Under the pieces are notes generated by a model, which worked only from the letters and a program-made list of their open reading frames with translations, was not told the DNA's origin and searched no databases. Below, piece after piece: positions 1-11,592 of a stretch of DNA of 64,000 nucleotides. This DNA comes from Inonotus obliquus (Eukaryota; Basidiomycota; Agaricomycetes; Hymenochaetales; Hymenochaetaceae). The stretch spans positions 1,090,501 through 1,154,500 of the forward strand of contig JAJHTX010000007.1 in NCBI GenBank assembly GCA_032164295.1, written 5' to 3'. The translations under genes were made by a program, and so were the position numbers. Positions within the stretch are counted from its first letter, which is position 1. Each line of letters begins with the position of its first letter.

Positions 1-1
1 C

Positions 2-3000
2 AGTGGGAAGATCGATTTCGAGAATGTGGTCTTCAACTATCCTTCCCGCCCGGATGTGCAGGTCGTCAAGAGCATCAATCTTACTTTCCCAGCTGGCAAG
101 ACAGTTGCGCTTGTCGGAGCATCTGGTTCAGGGAAATCCACTGTCGTAGCACTTATTGAGAGATTTTACGACCCGTTGGACGGACGCGTACTCCTTGATG
201 GGATTGACCTCCGAGATTTCAACCTCAAGTGGTTACGCACACAGATTGGACTTGTTTCTCAGGAGCCTGTCCTGTTTGCGACAACCATCAAGGGCAATGT
301 TGCTCATGGCTTGATTGGCACAAAGTGGGAACATGTTTCGGAGGAGGAGAAATTCGAATTGATCAAAACAGCGTGCATCAAGTCCAACGCACATGGATTC
401 GTATCGAAGCTGCCGCTCGGCTACGACACCATGGTCGGTGAGCGTGGGTTCTTGCTGAGTGGTGGCCAGAAGCAACGCATTGCCATTGCTCGCGCAATTG
501 TATCGGATCCGACGATTTTGCTCCTTGATGAGGCGACATCGGCCTTGGACACTCAGAGCGAGGGTATTGTTCAGGATGCGCTTGACAAGGCAGCTGCTGG
601 TCGAACAACGGTCACTATCGCCCACCGTCTCTCCACGATCAAGAATTCGGATCTGATCTATGTTATGGGAGAAGGAGTTGTACTCGAGAGCGGGACGCAC
701 GATGAGCTGCTACAGATTCCAGAGGGCCATTATGCCCGTCTTGTCCATGCTCAGAAGCTGCGCGAATCAGAGGACGAGGTGTCGACTGACTCCGCGGGTC
801 AATCAGATCGCGAGGGTGAAATTGATAAAGATGCTAAACGTGACTTTGCAGTTGAAGCAGAGGATGAGGTGTCGCTTGGACGTAAACAATCCGGTCGTTC
901 CCTGGCAAGTGAATTACTGGAGCAGAAGGCGAAGGAGAGACCCGAGAAAGAAGAAGACTACTCTCTTGTTTATATTTTCAAGCGGTTCGGCGTCATTCAA
1001 TCAGATGTTTGGACACGCTATCTTTTCGGGACTCTCGGTGCCATTGGTACGTGCCCATTTCTGTGTGCAAGGTGGAGGCTTAGAACTGTCTGATTTCGTT
1101 CGCAGTGACTGGATTAGCGTTCCCCGCATTTGGTCTCGTGTTCGGTATGTAGCCTGATAGACCATCTCCAGTTCTGCTCTGACTATGGCCAAGCTCTTTC
1201 TCTGTCCGCCTACCAGGACACTGGAGATCGTGCTGAACTCCGCAGACAGGGTGACCGTAATGCTCTCTGGTACGTGGATCATATACTGATAGTATCTTTG
1301 TCGTCTAATGTTCTTTCGGTGCAGGTTCTTCCTGATAGCCATCATAACAATGATTAGTACTGGTATACAGAACTATTCGTTCGGTGCGGCGGCGGCGAAT
1401 CTCACGAACAAGTTGAGAAGACTCACTTTCAAGTCAGTCCTTCGTCAGGACAGTGCGTCCAAGTTCTTTCTTTCGTAGTCGTATCATATTTTCTTATGCC
1501 TATTTACAGTCGAATTCTTTGATCAAGACAAGAACAGTGTACGTGGCTCTGCATTCATAAATTGTCTTCACCTCACTCTCCCGTATAGACTGGAGGAATT
1601 ACATCGGGCTTGAGCGAAAACCCCCAAAAGGTTCACGGACTTGCCGGAATAACACTCGGGGCGTAAGTCGCTACCTACAATGCAATACCATACTCTCAGG
1701 TTGCTTCCAGCATTGTCCAAGCATCTTCCACTGTTGTTGGTGGATCTATTCTCGGGCTCGCATTTCAATGGAAGCTCGCCCTGGTTGGCATCGCTTGCAT
1801 GCCCCTATTAACTTCTGCCGGCTATATCCGTCTGGTCGGGTTTCATTTCTTTTTAAAAAGCCGCTGCTGATGTTTCTCGTAAAGCGCATCGTCGTGCTTA
1901 AGGATCAAGACAACAAGAAAGCGCATGAGCAATCCGCTCAGGTGGCTTGTGAAGCTGCTGGCGCGATACGAACCGTTGCATCGCTAACTCGCGAGAAAGA
2001 CATCTTGAACATTTACAGCCAATCACTGGAAGAGCCTCTTAGACGTTCCACCCGCGTCGCATTCTATACAAATCTTATCTACGCCACATCACAATCCATG
2101 GCCATGTTCATCATCGCTCTAGTGTTCTGGTACGGCTCTCAAGGTGTCAGCAATCTGGAGTATGGCACAACAGCCTTCTTTGTTTGCGTTTTCGTACGTG
2201 CATGTGCATATACTCTTCTGGCCTAATTTCTTAAAGAAGTTTATATTTTATAGGCTGTGACGTTCGGTGCCGTTGAGGCAGGAAACGTGTTTTCATTTGT
2301 ACCGGACGTTTCGTCTGCGAGAAGTGCAGGATCTGATATTATTAGAATCATGGACTCTAAACCAGAAATCGACATCGATTCGCAGGAAGGAGCGGTTACA
2401 AAGGATCCTCAGGGCCACGTCCGGTTTGAGAACATACACTTCCGGTACCCGACTCGTCCGGGTGTCCGTGTGCTTCGTGATTTGAACCTCGAGGTGAAAC
2501 CCGGCACTTATGTTGCCCTGGTTGGTGCATCAGGTTGTGGAAAGAGCACTACGTGAGTTCAATATACCTGTGGTTTAAATAATTCTAACCGTCAGCATAG
2601 CATCCAGCTTATCGAACGCTTTTATGACCCGTTAGCTGGGAAAGTATACGTGAGTAGCCTTGGAACATTGTCCTGCAGGCCACTTATAATGTTTACCTAG
2701 TTCGATGGGCAAGATATTTCGACGCTCAATGTCCATGAGTATCGAAAGCACCTAGCGCTTGTCTCACAGGAACCTGTACGTATAAGAAGGGCTTCCCGTA
2801 TGAGTCAAACTGACAAACTGACCTTCGTGGAAGACGCTGTATGCGGGTACAGTCCGTTTCAATGTCTTATTGGGGGCGACCAAACCACATCATGAGGTCA
2901 CTCAAGAAGAGATCGAAGCAGCCTGCCGGGACGCCAACATCCTTGACTTTATCAAATCGTTGCCTGAGTGCGTATGTGACATTAACGTAATTTGCTTAGT

Positions 3001-3527
3001 TCCTGACGTCATTCTACAGAGGTTTCGATACGAACGTCGGTGGTAAGGGCTCGCAACTCTCCGGGGGCCAAAAGCGTCAGTAACACACTCTTTCCTGCTG
3101 GAGCGTGCGTTAATTGTTCACACTGAACAGAACGAATTGCGATTGCGCGAGCATTAATCCGTAATCCTAAGTTGCTCCTCTTGGATGAGGTGCGTAGCCG
3201 TTTTTAGGTGATATTCGAAGCTTACCTGTTTCTTATAGGCAACGTCTGCTTTGGACTCCAATTCCGAGAAGGTCGTGCAAGAAGCTTTGGACAAGGCTGC
3301 TAGAGGGCGAACAACCATCGCCATCGCGCATCGACTTTCAACCATTCAGAATGCTGACTGCATGTAGGTCTCTTGTCACACTCTGAGTCATGCCGGTGCT
3401 TACTATTGAGTCTAGATACTTCTTCAAGGACGGCTGCGTGAGCGAAAGTGGGACTCACGACCAATTGTTTGCCTTGAAGGGCGATTATTACGAATTCGTT
3501 CAATTGCAGAATCTTTCTAGTCACTAA
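2..3527 (+). CDS. ABCB-type (MDR/Ste6/Pmd1-like) full ABC transporter, 3' part
   Basis: ATP-driven membrane exporter; family members move hydrophobic drugs, lipids or peptide pheromones across the plasma membrane. The window starts inside NBD1, so TMD1 is missing. NBD1 shows Walker [11 protein letters not shown]-loop SQEPVLFA, signature LSGGQKQR, Walker [13 protein letters not shown] and H-loop AHRLST. A charged linker follows (about 740-960), then TMD2 spread over several exons, then NBD2 with Walker [10 protein letters not shown] (about 2525), signature LSGGQK (about 3058), LLLLDE and AHRLSTIQ. It ends in QNLSSH and TAA at 3525-3527. The ORF is broken by many short introns, for example 1047-1105 and 1145-1193; removing them restores continuous family sequence, such as [11 protein letters not shown] across an intron. 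Both ATP sites look intact. The substrate cannot be told from sequence; drug efflux and mating-factor export are both possible. Confidence 0.93.
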
Positions 3528-5558
3528 TAATTTTTGATTTTTACTCCGCTTCATTTATGCATACCGTTACGTTTGACAATGATGATATCTAGATGCAAAT
3601 GTTCATATCTCGCTCTTAATTAATTTAGTTGAACCCACTTTTACGTTAGTATACGTGCTTCGAGTTAGCTGAGTTTAGTCATCGTGGTGCTGTATCAACA
3701 GCCATACGTAGCCTACAAGATTTACTTGAGCAAGGAATCAGACCGCTGACTCAATCGAGATCCCCAACGAGCAGCACCGAAATTTCAACACCAATCACAA
3801 AGAAACTTATATAGGTTATGTAATCTGGTTTCTATTTTGTAAGCAAAAGAACATTGACTGCTTTTATGCCACGCCCGAGCATTCATAAACCCGTCAATTT
3901 GTTGAATTAAGCTACATAACACGTAACATTGGAAAGCTGAGATACGCAGCTTGTGAATGATACACTCAGAATTCGCATAGCACAAGTGAATGTATTGCTA
4001 CATGCAAATCACCAGAAAATGCAGCAAAGCAATCAGCGTTGTTTTTGCTCACTGTATGCGAGATCACATAGGAAGGGAGTGATGTGGCATGAGCGAAGCA
4101 TGGCATCATGGCAGCAGGCTCTTCGGTAGCAACTTTTAGTGGACGAATTGATTTGGAGGGTAGATAACATATGGCAGTTTGTTGGTGTCAGTTGGTACGT
4201 TGATACAACAGCATCGGCTGCGGAAAGCGTGACAAATGAGTCAACTGCCACACAATGCACGAACTCCATCGCTACAAAGATCATATATTTATCCCATTGA
4301 CAGCTTGAATAGAATAGAGGAACTTGTGTACAGCATATGGACTTACGGAAGCCTGAGAGATTCAATCAATAAGCAACTGGAGCTCGAACCTCGAACAAGG
4401 TTAAGAGTAGAACGACGGCACCTTGTTTATGATGCTAGCGAGCATTCCAAGGAGATTTACTCGCGAGTGTCGGGTTTGATGGCTACCCGATATGCGTGTT
4501 CTGGCAGGCATTCGCCCGAGAATGGAAGCAACCAGGAAAGTAGAGTAGAAACAGCATATCAACAAGCAAGACCTTTACCGATATGTATGACGCACGGTAG
4601 AGTCCAACCGTCCATATGCGAGCTGTCAAAGACTCAAAAGCTTGGAAGTTCGGTTATCGAGAGCGACTTTTTCTGTTAACAGTGCAAGAGCGAAAAAGAC
4701 GCATTGTAAGTGGCCACGTGAAGAAAACAAAGTTGCAAAGTCCTTATCAGGAGTCGGGGGACAACACCACTTGAGTATGTTGTTTCCTACTCCATAGGCT
4801 CCGAAAGGTTTGTTGGTTATTACGCTTCTAAATGCGGGAGTAGCAGCTGACCGAAAGGAAAGGAGGTGACCTGGAAGACACGTAGTCCGCTAACGAGCCT
4901 CGGAGTATATTCGTGATAGCAAAGGTCGCGAGCAGTCGGAGGCTGAAAGGTATAAGCTTCAAGACCATTTCACGAAAGTCTTTTCGAGACGCGCAGTTGC
5001 CATCTCATATAAACCGCGCTCTTCGCAATCATTTTCATGAAAGAACGAATACTTTTCGGTCGATCGAAGCTCCCAGTCAAAGTTCGGGTATTGCCAGATA
5101 AGATCCCGAGATGAGGACTCTGCCACGTCGAGAGAGCTCGGGCGTAATCGTTTCGAGGGGACATACGCATAGGGAGACGAGAACAAAGTCACACTTACAG
5201 ACATCGGGAAAGTATAAGGAGACATGAGCATGAGAGCAATGGCGGAGGAAAACAGGCGCTCGGTCCATTTGTGGCTGGCTAAGTTCACGCGAGGAGTCGC
5301 TTCATTTCCCCTCCCCCACAACCGCTGACACGATCCTCAACATCTTCCCATCGTTGGCTCTCTGAGCATATTTGCGCAAAACGATAAGTATAGACGGTGA
5401 AGAAAGCCGAGACGAGAGGATCAAGTTATCTAATGAGTAGTGGTGTAAGCTGATAATGTTTGTGGTGCACGTGCTGGGTGAGTATCAGCATCGGACTCTA
5501 TTATAAGCAATTCAATACTGATCCCTTTTCTCTTCCTGCCTCTTCGTCTCTGACGATC
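3528..5558. other. Intergenic, no supported gene
   Basis: About 2 kb between the transporter stop and the next start. It holds only short open frames, the longest about 147 codons at 4236-4679 (+), without recognisable motifs, signal peptide or convincing splice structure. The last 70 bases look like a core promoter: TTATAA at 5501-5506 and a CT-rich tract at 5519-5556 just before the next ATG. Confidence 0.5.
5501..5556 (+). promoter_or_regulatory. Core promoter of the 5559 gene (TATA plus CT-rich tract)
   Basis: TTATAA at 5501-5506 lies 53-58 bp before the ATG at 5559, followed by a pyrimidine-rich stretch. Both are common features of fungal core promoters and transcription start regions. 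The assignment is by position and composition only. Confidence 0.4.
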
Positions 5559-7498
5559 ATGGCTCACTATCTGTACCGTCTCCCAGTCGTCCTGCTCGCC
5601 TTGTTGCTGGCAGCGACCTTGGGCAGCGCTGGCTCACTCGATGCCCGTTCTCCGCAGGAAGCAGACGATGACGAAACCACATCCTTGCACTTCTACACCC
5701 CGACACCCTCGTATTCGATCCCGTCCTGGTATACGAGGACAAGCGGTGCCATTCAGCCCACTGCGTCAGTGTCCTTCGCATTTGGTGAGATGTCCAACAC
5801 GTCTGTATGCGGCCGGTGCGACATCACCTGTGAGTAAATCCTATTTTTACTCCTATTTTACTTCGTTATATTCACATGAGTTTCGTTTCGATAGGGTCTT
5901 ACACTGGAAACACTCTTTATACGATGGGTATCGCTGCCATGCCTATCGAACTTATTGGAACAACCTCAGATGATGCTTCACCCACGATTGTTACGATTTT
6001 GAACGGAGGATTGGGCGTCGGTCTTTACTCTTGGTTCCCCGTCAGAGTTCCCGCAGGCAGATACGTCTTGGAGGTCTCAATTCCCAACACCAGTACACTT
6101 TATTTCTCCGAACCATTTTGGGTTGTCGATAGCGTGGACACATCTTGCCTTGCGAGTGTTTCATCAGGCGTACCTTCGTCAGGCACATCAGGCACCTCTC
6201 CATCCTCGCCCGCCTCGACTTCTTCTTCAGCAGATGATACCTCAGGTATTCCTGCTATCGGCGCTGTAAGTGATAGCGAGCCTTTGACTTCAGGAGGTAT
6301 CGCAGGTGTCGTGATCGGAGGTGTGATTTTCGTGGGAGCGGTGATCGCCGTGCTACTCTTACTCTGGCAGCGCCGGTCGAATAGATCTTCGGGCGCACCA
6401 CGGGGAGGCTTGTTTGAAAAGCGACGGCCCAAAGGTGCCGTTACAATCACTAGCAGGGGAAATTCATTTTCCTCTTATCATGGCCGTCCTGCTCCGGGCA
6501 TGGGCTCATCGTTTGGGATGGGACATCAATACACCTTGAATGATCCATCACGAAGTGATTTCGGCCACATCTTCTTGGACGAAGACGCAAGATCGCAATC
6601 AGTTAACGGAGAAAAGCCCTTCACGCACGCTCCCTTTGAGTTTGGGAATGTTCCTCCCGCCGTAGTGCATCGCTCGTCGCACACGTACCGCGATTCTTTT
6701 GGCTCGATAGCGTCTGGATCGACTACCGCGGCAAGTTCTCCTGTTGTTACGACAAATCATCACAGACCTTCAAAACATTGGGCGGTAAATAATGTGTCCG
6801 ATCCTTTCAGTTCCGGTCCGCCAACACCAAGTCCCCGTGCGTCTGGCGATTATCTAGGGCCACCAGGCGGTCAAAGTCAAGTTCCCGTAGCTTTATTCTC
6901 CCCTTCCTCGGTAGCTTCTACGCCCCGTTCGTATGGCTCACCTGGTGTACCTCGGGATATCTCAATTGCTTCGTCCTCATCACCCGACCTTACATATGAA
7001 CAGGAGGTATCTCCTTCTTCCACGGCAGTGACGGCTCCTACAGTTCCACGTCGCGCACCGCCCGCGCCGCCCATTGCTGCCGGGTCACATCAGTCACGGC
7101 GAGGGAAACCCGCATTGGCCCGTAAGCCCGTGCCTGTTTACGAACCATCTATCTCGGGTGAGGTACTCGAGCTAGTCGAACCTTCTAGCCCGCGTTCCGC
7201 AGCAGGCTCTATGGGTCCATACTACATCAGCAACAACGTAGGACAACATTCTAAATCTTCACTCGGGCAAACCTCATCCTCTGGTAACGACTGGTCGTTC
7301 GCTGCAGCTCAATCGCACTCTCCACCATCAGGTGGTTCTCACTTGAGCTCAGGATCTCATTTGTCTGATGCAAGCCACCTTTCCTTATCTGGTCTCTCGA
7401 GCCACGGAGACATGCCTGCATTGAACCACAAATCGAGCTTCGGTGACCGCCAGCTACACGTCCTCATGCCCGACCCTCCAACACAGGAAATGCGATGA
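5559..7498 (+). CDS. Single-pass surface protein with Ser/Pro-rich cytoplasmic tail
   Basis: Two exons, 5559-5829 and 5895-7498 (intron 5830-5894, GTGAGT...ATAG), give 624 residues. The first ATG opens a clear signal peptide (LPVVLLALLLAATLGSAGS). The extracellular part of about 230 residues begins with a compact domain (Cys pair, SYTGNTLYTMGIAAMPIEL) and ends in a Ser/Thr/Pro linker, probably O-glycosylated. One membrane span follows (GIAGVVIGGVIFVGAVIAVL), then a basic stop-transfer (WQRRSNR). The remaining 370 or so residues are disordered, with proline motifs such as VPRRAPPAPP and ARKPVPVYEP that could bind SH3 domains. The architecture resembles fungal wall-stress sensors (Mid2/Wsc-like) but there is no WSC cysteine domain, so a sensor role is inference. 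Translation is continuous with no sign of damage. Confidence 0.85.
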
Positions 7499-8214
7499 TC
7501 TACTCGTTATTCGTCTTAAATAACGTCCTCCAATCCAACAAAGTACAACCTCCCCTTTCCGCTTCTGCTTCATGTACTTGAGAATGATATAACTTGAGCA
7601 AGGCTCGTTTATTACTCCAACGCTGAACGCTGATTGAATTCAGCTTTCGTCTTTCTTACGGTTTCTTTATTATTTCTATGGGGTTGGATTCTTGAGGACC
7701 ATTCTTCTGCTGTGTATGTGTAATTTTGTTTCTATCGTTGTTTATTCCGCGGGTTCTGTATTACGTATTACGCATCCCATCTTGCTCTACTCTTTCTTCA
7801 AAATTAGCGATGCGGCAAGCTTTTCCATAACGCTTACTGTGGATTCATGTTTTTGAGTGTCTGGGTGTGCATTCCCTCATTCTTAACGCCATCGGCCTCT
7901 ATGCTTCATTCTTGATGACGTTTTTCGTTTTCGCCGTTTACGTTCACTTTGTCCAGTATACTATTTCCGGGAAGGTCTGTTTGACTGCTTGCGTATGTGG
8001 TAGTGAAGTAATTATTGTATGACATAAAGACATGAATGAAAAGCAGGTCCGCTCACTGTAATCACTTCTCATAATTGCGGTGTGTGCGTACAATCAGTTT
8101 AGTATCGCACGTCGTAAGTGAACATTGTATTTCATAATGTTTGAATTGATGTACCAAGTATTATTACAAGAAAAGCGTGTTGATTTGTAATCTCGAGAGG
8201 CCATTAGACTACCA
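7499..8214. other. Convergent 3' intergenic region
   Basis: T-rich, low-coding sequence between two converging genes; presumably 3' UTRs of both. I see no ORF, repeat or RNA signal. Confidence 0.5.
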
Positions 8215-8860
8215 TCACAACGACTGCTGTCTTGCCGCTTCTTTCTTCTGTTCCTTATGTTCCAAAGATTGTCTCGGCGTGATCTCACCATGTAGAATCT
8301 TCTCACCTTCTTCTTTCGTCGCGTTCTGAAGTTCCGGATCAGCTGAAGTCCATGAATGAGTCAAGGGAACATACATTTCTAAGGACGGTTCCACGGATAG
8401 TCTGTTGGATTGCGTATGCGTTAAGAGAGCTCGGGACTGTACAAGAGAGGTCATTGGACATACTTTCGAATAACCTGTGGAGAGTGCATTAGCACCGTTG
8501 GCTTTGGGCATACGCATCAATAAACTGCGCTTACCGAATACTTGATCCTTGAACGGCACTTTCTCCTTATCCATTACAACATTTCCTGATCCAGGTTCAG
8601 GTGCACCTAATCGAGACGACCTTCTCGTTAGACACGACCATCGAACGAGCTGCCACCTTTATATTGAAAAACCCACCTTGCTGAGGTACGGCCTCTTCAA
8701 TGTTCGAACGCGCTACTACGTCGTCTGGCTGGCCATCGACGTATGCTTGAGAGGGCATCTGCAATTATGAAAGTTACACCACTGAGGTATAGTAGATTGT
8801 GGGTGTGCTCACCATGACACCTGGGGCTGCAGTAGTCGGGGAACCAGAAACGGTCGGCAT
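8215..8860 (-). CDS. Small conserved fungal protein of unknown function, with micro-exons
   Basis: Spliced by eye into six exons encoding about 116 residues. Start is ATG at 8858-8860, stop TGA at 8215-8217. Exons are 8813-8860, one ending QAYVDGQPDDVVARSNIEEA..., one with PGSGNVVMDKEKVPFKDQVF, then micro-exons 8464-8474 (11 nt) and 8375-8401 (27 nt), and a terminal exon. Every junction is GT-AG with introns of about 50-85 nt. The join reads DQVFGYSKTIRGTVLRN followed by EEGEKILHGE. I recall similar small basidiomycete proteins but know no function. The unspliced open frame at 8215-8574 reads through three introns and gives a misleading protein. No signal peptide or membrane span; hydrophilic, probably soluble. 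Confidence 0.7.
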
Positions 8861-9065
8861 TATTCAGATATTAACGTAAGAATTGGATTTTGGTGAATAG
8901 ATGATGGGTTGGTTTGGGTGAGGTGGAGAGTGTACAAGCAAGTGCGCAAAATCTGTACATGTTATATACAATTTATGCGGGTGGAGATATGACATCATTC
9001 ACCTCCAACATCAAAGTAAATCCACCCAAAGCAACACAAACAATGTACAACAAGGAACAATCCCA

Positions 9066-11185
9066 TCAATACTCGAAACCTTCTCTTAGAACGGCACCTG
9101 ATTCAACACCAGCTCGTGCCAGTACTCCAATAGCTGTCTCTTCGAATTCGTGCGGACCGCAAAGGTATACGAGTCTTTCTTCCACGTCCGGCACCAACAA
9201 GATTGATGACTCTTCGGAGTCCTTGGTGGAAAATCTCGGCCTGCCTTGGTGAACACTAACGGATACGTCATTCCCCAGATCCTCCAATTCATGAGGGCTC
9301 TCGCCTGATGAGACGAAGGCATGTAGCGATAGCTTCAGATTTGAATTTGATCGCATCTCCTGGCTTTGACCCAGTGCGCGACGAATGAGAGGAAGAAGGA
9401 CGTCGGGTTCACGTGTGGTTAACAAGAGAATGACATCGTATTCAACCTCTGCTATCGCTCCGAATGATGAAATATAGCTGAGCATGCTCAGGAACGGTGT
9501 CACCCCGATTCCACCGGCAATCCATAGCATCTTCGTTATTCCTCCTTTGTTTTGCAGTTCTGAAGGAAGTGTGAATGACCCGGTGATCCCGACGAGTCGG
9601 ACTTTTAGACCAAGAGGTCGAGAATCCTCAAGAATGTTGGGCATCTTTACAGAGGCATGTCGTGTGAGGTTGAACAACGCTCCGGTCACAAGTCCGCCCG
9701 GTTTCTCGCGCATGGTCAAGCTGAAAGTCTTCGTCTCTCGTGATGAAGACGAGGAGACGGTCCAAGTCCGTATGCGATCATCGTTTAAACTGGTCTCATT
9801 ACCAGGTGCCATATGCGCATACTGCGGCGCACCAAGAAGATCCGTGAAATCCAAAGCGGCCGCTTGACCAGGGCGTATCTTCACCGCTTTGTCCGTCTCA
9901 AACGTAAATGTAGCGAGAGTAGGAGACAAAGGTTCGATGCGCGTAAGTGTCACGTAGATACCATCTAAACCCCGGAGTTCTTGCATTTCTTTCTCCTCGG
10001 AAAGGAACTTGATAGGAGGGCTGTAAGGACTTCTTCCTACTTCAGTTCCCGGACGCTGGCGGATGGGCAGGGCGTTTCGGATGTAAATGAACGCTTCTGT
10101 GTATAGAACGGTGAGCACGTTTTGGCGGGGCATAAGAGCTTGTGCTTCTGTGCCGACAAGGTTCTTCGCAGTACCGGTAAGATAAAGGATAGAGCCTGTT
10201 TCGAAGTCAAGGAAGGACATTGCGGCACGAGAAGATGCCTCCACATTTCCGAGAGACGTCATAATGCGATTACCTAGAACTGGGATTAGTCACTGAGGAA
10301 ACCAAGATAGCAGACGCGACAATCACCGGAGTAATCAGGCAAAACGACGGTTCGTCCATCTGACGGCCTCACACGAGCCAATCCGGGCCTACCACTGCGA
10401 GCGTTCATACCAACATGCGAAGGGTACCGCCCCTTGTCCAATTCATCAGCCTCGTAGCTTGTCCCGAAGAATACTGTGTCCGATTGGATAATGAACTTGA
10501 TAATTTCGTCAGGAAGTCGATCCTCCATAGTCATCTCACGATTATATAGAACCTCGGGCTTTGTGTCTAGATAAGGGTCAAGAGTTCGGATGTTGATGTA
10601 CTTCGGGCAATTTCTATGATACGTTAGAAGCACGTCTGGTACTGGTAGCATCTGTAAATAATATGCGTACCCAATAGCTTGGTTCACGCGCATGTAAATT
10701 CGACGGGTCATTGGACAAGTCTTCTCAACACGCTCAATCCACCCCGCAAACTTATTCCTTCTGCGTGTAGGGAATTCAATTCCAAGTCCCGCAACAAGAG
10801 CCTTCTCCCGCTCATCGATAACGGCATCGAGTGAATTAAGGCATTTAAGCATTGGATCACCTTCCCACATCTCCAACTCCATCACCAATTCCGTCTCACT
10901 CGGGCTTTTCACCCATTCGTAATTCTCTTTCCCCACCTGCTCCGCATCATGAGGCCGAGTTCGCTTTATTCCGGAGATAAGAGCGGCCCATGGTCTTCCC
11001 TGAGAGTCCTTTATCGTGAGTGGGATAAACGGGACATTGCGCATATAGAATACACGATGTTGCTCTGGCATACTCGCGTCAATCATAGAATAAGCCGTCG
11101 CTGTCCATCCCGTTGTAAATCCCGGCCCTAGCTTGTCGCGAAGAGCCCACTCTCCCCGGTGCCAGCCGTTGACCGCAGAAGGCAT
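9066..11185 (-). CDS. PNPOx-like FMN-binding / ferredoxin-reductase-type fusion oxidoreductase
   Basis: Two exons, 11185-10327 and 10273-9066, joined across a 53-nt intron (10274-10326, GTGATT...CTAG), give 688 residues. The splice restores PDYSGNRIMTSLGNV, the flavin-site motif of the pyridoxamine-phosphate-oxidase-like split barrel, which strongly supports joining the two frames. Residues 1 to about 380 are the PNPOx-like domain. The C-terminal part is a ferredoxin-NADP reductase module: RTWTVSS (FAD-binding RxYS-like), GGIGVTPFLSML (NAD(P)-binding) and the terminal VYLCGPHEFEET motif. Together they suggest electron transfer from NAD(P)H through FAD to an FMN or other acceptor on the N-terminal domain; the substrate is unknown. 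No [2Fe-2S] cysteine cluster is visible at the C-terminus, unlike bacterial phthalate-dioxygenase-type reductases. Likely cytosolic, with no signal peptide. Confidence 0.88.
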
Positions 11186-11592
11186 TGAGATAAGACCTGT
11201 AGAGATTGATTTGAATACGTTCAGGCGGGTGATGAAGAACGCATGCAGTTACTTATAGTATGATTGTCACGATGATGGTGCCATCCATCCAGTGACTAAG
11301 TACCTCGCTCTTGGGGCGGGCACCGTGTCAAATGACAGCGATTTCCCATCAGTCAGCATTCTTGGTCAACCCTATTGGTCAATTTGCAATTTGAGACCGA
11401 CAGCCTGAGTGTGCGGCGTGATGGGAGTTGGAAGTAGCAGCCCATCGTTATGTCCGAACGAAGTAACCAAGAGCTACCATTACATAAAACGTTTGTTATA
11501 AATTTAGGTTGTGGGGGGTCAAGTTAATCTTGGGGATTGTTTGTTACACACTTGCAATCATTTTCCTATGCCTTCAATTGAACAAGGCAGAA
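11186..11592. other. Intergenic/promoter region of the 9066-11185 gene
   Basis: Lies between the 5' end of the PNPOx/FNR gene and the 3' end of the upstream hydrolase gene, both on the minus strand. I see no ORF or repeat; presumed promoter plus neighbouring 3' UTR. Confidence 0.4.

Noticed and set aside
4236..4679. 147-codon plus-strand frame in the 3.5-5.5 kb gap
   Set aside because: No recognisable motif, no signal peptide or span, composition like noncoding sequence, and no introns in a genome where nearly all genes have them.
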